This document shows positions 6,580 to 10,600 of a stretch of 10,600 bases of DNA, piece after piece (the stretch's first letter is position 1; each line of letters starts with the position of its first letter). A program made the translations under genes and the position numbers. Below the pieces are notes generated by a model that was not told the origin of the DNA, did no database searches, and was given only the letters and a program-made list of their open reading frames with translations. The stretch covers positions 1 to 10,600 of the forward strand of contig JAIFKN010000191.1 of the NCBI GenBank assembly GCA_020049615.1. Direction: 5' to 3'. Source of the stretch: a bacterium (lineage in GTDB: Bacteria > Planctomycetota > UBA11346).

Positions 6580-8538
6580 ATGAAACTCCTCACCCTCGAC
6601 TTCGAGACCTACTTCGACGCCAGCTACTCGCTGGGGAAGCTCACCACCCCGGAATACGTGCACGATGCGCGTTTCCACATCCATGGCCTGGCCGTCCGAC
6701 ATCCGGACGGCCAGGCCACCTTCGAGTTCGATGCCGGCGCGGCGCTGCGCCGACTGCAGGAAGCCTACGGGACGAACCTCGAACGCATCACGGTCCTGGT
6801 CCACAACGGGCACTTCGACCTCTACGTCATGGCGAAGGTCTTCGGGATCCTGCCCCCATACACCGTGGACACCCTCCAACTCGCGCACGCACTGCACGGC
6901 CGCAAGAGCGAGGGCGGCCACAGCGCCAAACTGGCCGATCTCGCGCAGAGCCTCGGACTGCCGGCCAAGGGCAGCATCGCCAGCCTCCAGGGCTGCCGCC
7001 TCCTTGACGGCCGCCAACGGAGCGACCTGGCAGAATACGCAAAATACGACGTCCAACTGACCTACCGGGCTGCCGAGATCCTGCTACCGCAGCTGTCGCG
7101 GCCGGACGTCGAGCTGCCGATCGCTGCGCACACCCTGCGGCTGCACCACGAGCGCGGGCTAACCGTCGACACGGAGCGCATCGATGCGCTCATCGGTGCC
7201 GTGCAGGCTGAGACCCAGACCTGGCTAGCACAGGCCGGGGTCACCGCTACCGAGGCCGGGTCACGCAAAGACTTCGCGCGTATCCTGGGCGCAGCCCTCG
7301 CACGCACCAACCGTGAAGTGCCGACTAAGCCTGGCAAAGGCGGCATGATCCCCGCCACCAGCAAGAAGGACCAGGCCATGGTCGATCTCCTGGAGGACGC
7401 CGACCCCGTCGTCGCCGCTCTCGCCCATGCCAGGCTCGCGAAGGGCAGCGAGGGGCAGCAGGTGGCACGGCTAGAGACGCTACGGCGGATCGCTCGTGCG
7501 ACCGGCGGTCAGCTGCCCGTGCACCTCGTCTATCACGGGGCAGGTACAGGGCGGTTTGCCGGTGGCGGCAAGTTCAACCTGCAGAACCTCACGAAATGCG
7601 GGGCGGGCAGCGCGATCCGTGACCTGATTCGAGCTCCTGCCGGCAAGGTGCTGGTCCTCGTCGACTTGGCACAGATCGAATGCCGGGTGACGGCTTGGCT
7701 TGCCGGGGAAGAGCAACTGTTACGGGCGTTCGCTGACGGCATCGACATCTACTCCAGGGAGGCCAGCGCCATCTTCTGCCGTGAGGTCAGGAAGCCGTGT
7801 TCCGCCGATACTCCAGAAGACCAAGCGCTGCTCGACGCCATGCGTCAGACCGGCAAACAGGAGGTGCTCGGCCTCGGATTCGGCATGGGCGCCCTCCGCT
7901 TCATGCAGTCGCTCCAGGCCGATCCCAAGACAGCCCGCCTGTTCAATGACGGACTCCTGTCGCCGACGGTGTGCCGTGCGATCACGGACCGCTTCAGACA
8001 AGAATTTGCCGGCGTACCTCGGCTATGGAAGACCGCCGACGATGCCCTCCGGAACACGGTTCTCTGTGGCGGATCAACGTGGATCGGCCACGCGCAGGTG
8101 CTCTCGGTCGAGGGCAGGATCGACCTACGGTTGCCCTCGGGGCGGGTTCTGCGGTACCCCCAGGTTCGCCTGGAGCCCAACAGCGGAGAGATCGCATACC
8201 TCGACAGCGAGGGCAGCACGCAGGCCTTCACCCCGACTGCTGATGCGCTGGTCTACGGAAGTAAAACGCGGCTCTTCGGCGGCAAGATCGTGGAGAACCT
8301 GTCCCAGGCCATCGCCAGGGACATCTTCGTCGAAGCGATCCTTCGGCTCGAACAGCGTGGCATCAAGGTCGTGCTCCACATCCACGACGAGGTCATCGCC
8401 ATGTGCCCCGAGCAGGAGGCCGAGGCCACCAAGCAGGCGGTGATCACCGAGCTGACACGGGCTGTCCCATGGGCCCCAGGGCTACCCCTCGCGGCAGACG
8501 GGCGGGTCTCGGCAAGTCTGGCCAAGGGCAAGCCATGA
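6580..8538 (+). CDS. Family A DNA polymerase with 3'-5' exonuclease, phage/plasmid type
   Basis: 652 residues, lacking the 5'-3' exonuclease domain of chromosomal Pol I, as in phage enzymes. The DnaQ-like proofreading site looks intact: Exo I LDFET (D7, E9), Exo II NGHFD (76-80), Exo III Y153-x3-D157. The polymerase domain has TGRF (323-326) with NLQNL shortly after, motif A DLAQIECR (Asp362), motif B R422-x3-K426 followed by LGLGFG, and motif C HIHDE (catalytic Asp603). Against E. coli Pol I, the motif B positions of Phe762 and Tyr766 are Leu430 and Phe434. I chose ATG 6580 because AAGG (6569-6572) is 7 bases upstream; the ATG at 6574 is only 1 base from it. The gene directly follows the primase-helicase and presumably replicates the element using its primers. 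An ATGA overlap at the 3' end allows coupling to a short downstream ORF. Confidence 0.93.
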   Translation: MKLLTLDFETYFDASYSLGKLTTPEYVHDARFHIHGLAVRHPDGQATFEFDAGAALRRLQEAYGTNLERITVLVHNGHFDLYVMAKVFGILPPYTVDTLQLAHALHGRKSEGGHSAKLADLAQSLGLPAKGSIASLQGCRLLDGRQRSDLAEYAKYDVQLTYRAAEILLPQLSRPDVELPIAAHTLRLHHERGLTVDTERIDALIGAVQAETQTWLAQAGVTATEAGSRKDFARILGAALARTNREVPTKPGKGGMIPATSKKDQAMVDLLEDADPVVAALAHARLAKGSEGQQVARLETLRRIARATGGQLPVHLVYHGAGTGRFAGGGKFNLQNLTKCGAGSAIRDLIRAPAGKVLVLVDLAQIECRVTAWLAGEEQLLRAFADGIDIYSREASAIFCREVRKPCSADTPEDQALLDAMRQTGKQEVLGLGFGMGALRFMQSLQADPKTARLFNDGLLSPTVCRAITDRFRQEFAGVPRLWKTADDALRNTVLCGGSTWIGHAQVLSVEGRIDLRLPSGRVLRYPQVRLEPNSGEIAYLDSEGSTQAFTPTADALVYGSKTRLFGGKIVENLSQAIARDIFVEAILRLEQRGIKVVLHIHDEVIAMCPEQEAEATKQAVITELTRAVPWAPGLPLAADGRVSASLAKGKP

Positions 8539-8813
8539 ACAGAAACCCCGTCTTTTACCAGTTAATCACGTCAAACATCTGTCAGGCAGGTGACAAACAG
8601 GCATTTTACCGCGTTAAACAGTTAAACAGGGTATTCTCCAAAAAGGATTATGGGAATGATATAGAGGGTAGAGGTGACGGGGGTGTGGCTTGGCCGCCCG
8701 CCCCGCGCCGGCAAAGACTTTCCCGGCGTTTAGCCTGTTTAACTGCCGGACACGGTAAATGCGATGTTTTTGATCTGTTTGAGTGGATGGAACAGGTGAG
8801 GCCCGGGACTTGA
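8535..8813 (+). CDS. Doubtful 92-aa ORF overlapping the polymerase stop
   Basis: An ATG at 8535 overlaps the polymerase TGA (ATGA), the usual geometry for translational coupling, and the frame stays open for 92 codons (start MNRNPVFYQLITSN). No domain is recognisable, there is no separate RBS, and it runs through the inverted-repeat cluster at 8592-8783. Both strands of that cluster encode a similar xVxQLNRx string purely because of the repeat symmetry, which argues for non-coding constraint. I rate it as probably not a gene, or a recently extended one. Confidence 0.22.
   Translation: MNRNPVFYQLITSNICQAGDKQAFYRVKQLNRVFSKKDYGNDIEGRGDGGVAWPPAPRRQRLSRRLACLTAGHGKCDVFDLFEWMEQVRPGT
8561..8783. repeat. 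Iteron-like repeat cluster in a long imperfect inverted repeat; candidate replication origin
   Basis: The octamer GTTAAACA occurs in tandem at 8613-8620 and 8621-8628 and inverted at 8743-8736. Near matches lie at 8561 (GTTAATCA), 8570 (GTCAAACA), 8592 (GACAAACA) and inverted at 8783-8776. The arms are larger than the octamers. CAAACAG, GCATTTTACCG and CAGTTAAACAGG on the left (8594-8630) recur in the same order inverted on the right (8734-8782), with small insertions; CAGTTAAACAGG/CCTGTTTAACTG (8619-8630, 8734-8745) is a perfect 12-bp match. About 100 bases separate the arms: AT-richer at the left, GC-rich at the right. Its place directly behind primase-helicase and polymerase genes suggests an origin (Rep or initiator binding sites); a regulatory RNA or operator is the alternative. 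Confidence 0.55.
8706..8740 (+). terminator. Weak terminator-like hairpin behind the replication operon
   Basis: CGCCGG (8706-8711) and CCGGCG (8723-8728) pair perfectly around an 11-base loop and are followed by TTTAGCCTGTTT, a poor U-tract. It could end the replication transcript, but it lies within the larger inverted repeat and may be part of that structure instead. Confidence 0.25.
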
Positions 8814-8815
8814 AC

Positions 8816-8983
8816 ATGCGCGGGTCGCTCAGTCGCGGCAAGATCCAAGATCTGAGCCTCCAGCATGAAGTGTTCGTGGTGAATTGGATATTGGATCGGC
8901 GGCAAGTCTCTGCTGCTCGCAGTGGCGTATGCCCTGCACGTGCTGCGTCGTCATCCGCGCATATCCCCATTCAGGTGGGCTAG
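8816..8983 (+). pseudogene. Truncated helix-turn-helix ORF, possibly terminase small subunit remnant
   Basis: ATG at 8816 (GGGA 7 bases upstream) opens a 55-codon frame. The segment LSLQHEVFVVNWILD followed by VSAARSGV and ARAASSSAH resembles the start of terminase small subunits and related HTH proteins (pattern L-x4-FV-x2-[YW]-[LI], then V-x-AAR-x-GV); those families run well beyond 100 residues. If the homology is right, this is an N-terminal fragment. An alternative frame after the 7-bp tandem repeat at 8883-8896 reads GGKSLLLAVAYALHVLRR, which looks like a P-loop/helix; both cannot be right. The convergent YaaW-like gene ends 27 bases downstream, so the remainder may have been lost when that gene arrived. 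Family call is speculative. Confidence 0.3.
8883..8896 (+). repeat. 7-bp tandem duplication ATTGGAT x2
   Basis: ATTGGAT occurs twice head to tail. Seven bases is not a multiple of three, so removing one copy would switch the downstream reading frame. It is a candidate frameshifting duplication or phase-variable site in the truncated ORF around it. Confidence 0.6.
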
Positions 8984-9009
8984 GCCAACGACATGCGCGG
9001 CGCCCGGTG

Positions 9010-9912
9010 CTACGGTCGCTTGGCGTCCGTCAGAGCGCGGGTCTTCATGATATGCAGCGTCAGGATGTTCTGCGTGGTCTTGCTGGGGTTCGGCCCTGTG
9101 GCGTAGATGCCTGCACCCGTGGCTACGACGCCGATGATGACCCACCCGACAGGTCCCGTCAGCGAGGCGAGGGCCGTGGAGGCGCCTGTATAGGCGGAGA
9201 AACCCAACGTCAGTCCGAGGGCTCCAGCAGCCGAGGCGATGGCGCTCGACATGGCCATGTAGGCGCTGAAGCCCAGCGTCGCGACCGCAGCGGACACCAC
9301 CGCTGCGGCAGCCGCTCCAGTGCCAGCGATGATGGCCGCTTGCTGCTCGCTCGTCAGTTCGCTCAAGCCGGACTGGGCAATGACCGCCGCGCGTTGCTGG
9401 GGGTTCAGCTTGTCCCACGTCTCGGCAAACACCTGTGCCAGCAGCGCTTGCTCCAGCACATAGGTCGTGTTGCCTTCCGCGGCTGGTTGCCCGCGAATGG
9501 TCGCATCCTTCTTGGCGGCCGCCCAGGCGACGATCCCATGGTACGGCACCCGGTTGCTCTTCATCGGGTAGGTCGCGGCATACGACGAATCCCACAGCAT
9601 ATCCTTGACGATGGCAAGATGCAGGGCGTCTCGTCCACCCAGCCGCGCCACGGCAGCCTCGGCTCGCCCCTCGGCGAGATCCTCTGCCGTAACGCCGTCA
9701 ATCCCACATCCGAGCGCCACCTCGACGAGATGCCGCGGAGATAGTGCCGCCAGAAACCCCGCATAGTCGGCTTCCGACCACTGCCGCTCCTCATGAACAT
9801 ACGGCGCCAAGTAGGCGTACTCTCCAGGACTGTTCCAGGTGCGCTGGACGGCAATGACGCCACCGACCAAAGTAACGATGCCAACCGCGCCAAGCCAGCC
9901 CGTGAGTTTCAT
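9010..9912 (-). CDS. YaaW/DUF3944 (UPF0174)-like membrane protein
   Basis: 300 residues. Residues 4-22 form an N-terminal hydrophobic anchor (WLGAVGIVTLVGGVIAV). The block around 149-169 (TTYVLEQALLAQVFAETWDKL) matches the E. coli YaaW signature I recall (EQ-x-LL-x-Q, then TW-x-K) and is followed, as in that family, by a long Ala/Gly-rich hydrophobic region with GPVGW (253-257). The E. coli protein is shorter (about 237 residues) and lacks the N-terminal anchor. The hydrophobic region contains an internal 23-residue duplication: TLGFSAY at 212-218 and at 235-241, each followed by a similar S-x-A-x-AS-x2-G segment. Amphipathic Ala/Gly helices of this sort can insert in membranes. YaaW's biochemical role is unknown to me. 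No clear Shine-Dalgarno precedes the ATG. It follows the HTH/histone-like gene on the same strand after 114 bases. Confidence 0.7.
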   Translation of the reverse strand: MKLTGWLGAVGIVTLVGGVIAVQRTWNSPGEYAYLAPYVHEERQWSEADYAGFLAALSPRHLVEVALGCGIDGVTAEDLAEGRAEAAVARLGGRDALHLAIVKDMLWDSSYAATYPMKSNRVPYHGIVAWAAAKKDATIRGQPAAEGNTTYVLEQALLAQVFAETWDKLNPQQRAAVIAQSGLSELTSEQQAAIIAGTGAAAAAVVSAAVATLGFSAYMAMSSAIASAAGALGLTLGFSAYTGASTALASLTGPVGWVIIGVVATGAGIYATGPNPSKTTQNILTLHIMKTRALTDAKRP

Positions 9913-9954
9913 GCAGGGAGGCTACGGACGCGGTTTCCGAGTGCCAGCCTCACA

Positions 9955-9982
9955 TGGACGCCACCCCGTGTACCACCGTCCA
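9955..9982. repeat. 6-bp inverted repeat upstream of the YaaW-like gene
   Basis: TGGACG (9955-9960) and CGTCCA (9977-9982) are perfect inverted copies separated by 16 bases, one to two helical turns centre to centre. They lie 43-70 bases upstream of the YaaW-like start, a plausible operator position, but arms this short arise by chance in GC-rich DNA. Confidence 0.2.
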
Positions 9983-10026
9983 TTGGATCGCGGCGAGACA
10001 TGCCTGCTTGCCCGAGTCCCTACGGG

Positions 10027-10458
10027 TCAGTTCCTGAGAATGATCGCGATGTACTTCCGCTGCTCAGCAGTCGCCCGGTGGGTCGCCACAGCCAGAGCAT
10101 CGGCAGCCAACTCAGCAGCTTCGGCCAGCGTGACGGACTTGACCTTCGCCACCTTGGCCGGCTTGGCTGCGGATTTCACCGGGACCGCCTTCTTGGACTT
10201 CTTCGACTTCTTCCCCTGCTTGGCCTTCACCGCCTTCGCCGCCGGCTTCGTCAGGGCCTGAAACTCTTCAGCTGAGAGACCCAGGAACTTGGCGTACTTC
10301 GGAGCCGTGGTCTTATTGGGGGAACTCTTGCCCTTCAGGACGGCCGTCACCGATTGGACGTTGGCGCCGATGGCTTTGGCCAACTTGGCGACGGAGAACT
10401 TGCCGGGGGCATGGGCGAGATGATCATGTTGATGCCTGACGGGCAACCGCCGTTTCAA
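10027..10458 (-). CDS. HTH protein with histone-H1-like Lys/Ala tail
   Basis: 143 residues if started at TTG 10458. Residues about 19-70 (GKFSVAKLAKAIGANVQSV, LKGKSSPNKT, YAKFLGLSAEEF) read as an XRE-type helix-turn-helix bundle. Residues 71-108 are almost only Lys, Ala, Pro and Val (KPAAKAVKAK, GKKSKKSKK), like bacterial histone-H1-like proteins. The last 35 residues form an Ala-rich helix ending KYIAIILRN. Specific DNA recognition plus a DNA-condensing tail suggests a nucleoid-associated or silencing regulator; this is inference. The start is doubtful: TTG at 10458 (TGGA 7 bases upstream) or TTG at 10446. ATGs at 10427 and 10412, with CAGG upstream of the first, are out of frame by one base; one extra C in the C5 run (10409-10405) would join them to the HTH frame. 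Confidence 0.7.
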   Translation of the reverse strand: MKRRLPVRHQHDHLAHAPGKFSVAKLAKAIGANVQSVTAVLKGKSSPNKTTAPKYAKFLGLSAEEFQALTKPAAKAVKAKQGKKSKKSKKAVPVKSAAKPAKVAKVKSVTLAEAAELAADALAVATHRATAEQRKYIAIILRN

Positions 10459-10522
10459 TTTTCAATCCACTGGTAGTAGCAGAGAAAGCAGGACGGGACT
10501 TCCCGTGACGCAGGCAATGCCG

Positions 10523-10562
10523 AGCATGCGGCTGCCATCACTGGTCTGGAGTCCCGCATGCT
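10523..10562. repeat. 9-bp inverted repeat at the right-hand divergent promoter region
   Basis: AGCATGCGG (10523-10531) and CCGCATGCT (10554-10562) are perfect inverted copies with a 22-base spacer. The right arm covers the start codon of the partial rightward gene, so binding or hairpin formation there could control its translation or transcription. Confidence 0.4.
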
Positions 10563-10600
10563 GCGTGTGCTGTCCCTTGGCATCCTTGCCGCCGCCCTGG
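10558..10600 (+). CDS. 5' end of a gene for an exported protein (partial)
   Basis: ATG at 10558 follows GGAG with 6-base spacing and opens MLRVLSLGILAAAL, a basic-hydrophobic start typical of a signal peptide, before the window ends. It is divergent from the HTH/histone-like gene. Nothing can be said of the mature protein. A competing frame from ATG 10517 or 10526 is open to the end but has a poorer RBS and unremarkable composition. Confidence 0.5.
   Translation, partial: MLRVLSLGILAAAL

Noticed and set aside
7700..8443. Rightward frame of 247 codons within the polymerase gene
   Set aside because: Frame-shifted shadow over motifs A-C of the polymerase; Ser/Arg/Pro-rich with no structure.
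8797..8870. Possible tRNA on the minus strand (GTTCAAGTCCCGGG looks like a T-arm)
   Set aside because: The T-stem would pair GCATG with CCCGG, which fails, and no matching acceptor or anticodon arms could be drawn.
8883..8970. Zot-like or packaging ATPase fragment (VFVV...GGKSLLLAVAYAL)
   Set aside because: Needs a frameshift or loss of a 7-bp repeat, and lacks the usual GxxGxGK spacing; kept only as an alternative in the findings.
8884..9744. Long rightward frame of 286 codons over the YaaW-like gene
   Set aside because: It is antisense to a gene with a family signature, is Arg/Gly/Ser-rich low complexity, and is expected in GC-rich DNA.

Overview
The window looks like an accessory region, probably part of a plasmid, prophage or other mobile element, from a high-GC proteobacterium. 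Shine-Dalgarno spacing is conventional, a YaaW-type protein is present, and the replication genes are GC-rich and phage-like. I lean towards a gamma-proteobacterium, but the sequence does not allow a firm genus. No integrase, capsid, conjugation or rRNA/tRNA gene is visible, so plasmid, prophage and integrative element cannot be told apart here.

Layout. (1) Bases 46-2310 hold a leftward transcription unit with a good sigma70-type promoter (-10 TATAAT at 2287-2282). It carries a small hypothetical protein, a ribbon-helix-helix DNA-binding protein, a 438-residue membrane-anchored coiled-coil protein with Sel1-like repeats, and a tiny secreted or lipoprotein-like protein. (2) Bases 2572-3603 hold a leftward, visibly AT-richer orphan gene of unknown function. 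(3) Bases 3604-3981 are a spacer with a leftward-facing intrinsic terminator and a possible 19-codon leader ORF. (4) Bases 3982-8538 are the core: a rightward two-gene replication operon. It encodes a large primase/helicase-like protein (AEP-like N-terminus, Cys4 zinc motif, P-loop ATPase) and a family A DNA polymerase with an active 3'-5' exonuclease signature. (5) Bases 8539-9009 have no confident gene. They contain a cluster of GTTAAACA-type repeats arranged as a long imperfect inverted repeat, a good candidate for a replication origin or a regulatory RNA/operator. A short, apparently truncated helix-turn-helix ORF follows. (6) Bases 9010-10458 hold two leftward genes: a YaaW/DUF3944-like membrane protein with an internal duplication, and a small HTH protein with a histone-H1-like Lys/Ala tail. 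(7) A rightward gene with a signal-peptide-like start begins at 10558 and leaves the window.

Working model (inference). The primase-helicase and the polymerase would form a nearly self-sufficient replication module that could initiate in the repeat region directly behind the polymerase. The RHH protein may autoregulate the left operon. The HTH/histone-like protein could compact or silence the element. The YaaW-like protein and the coiled-coil/Sel1 protein are envelope-associated accessory functions whose roles cannot be read from sequence.
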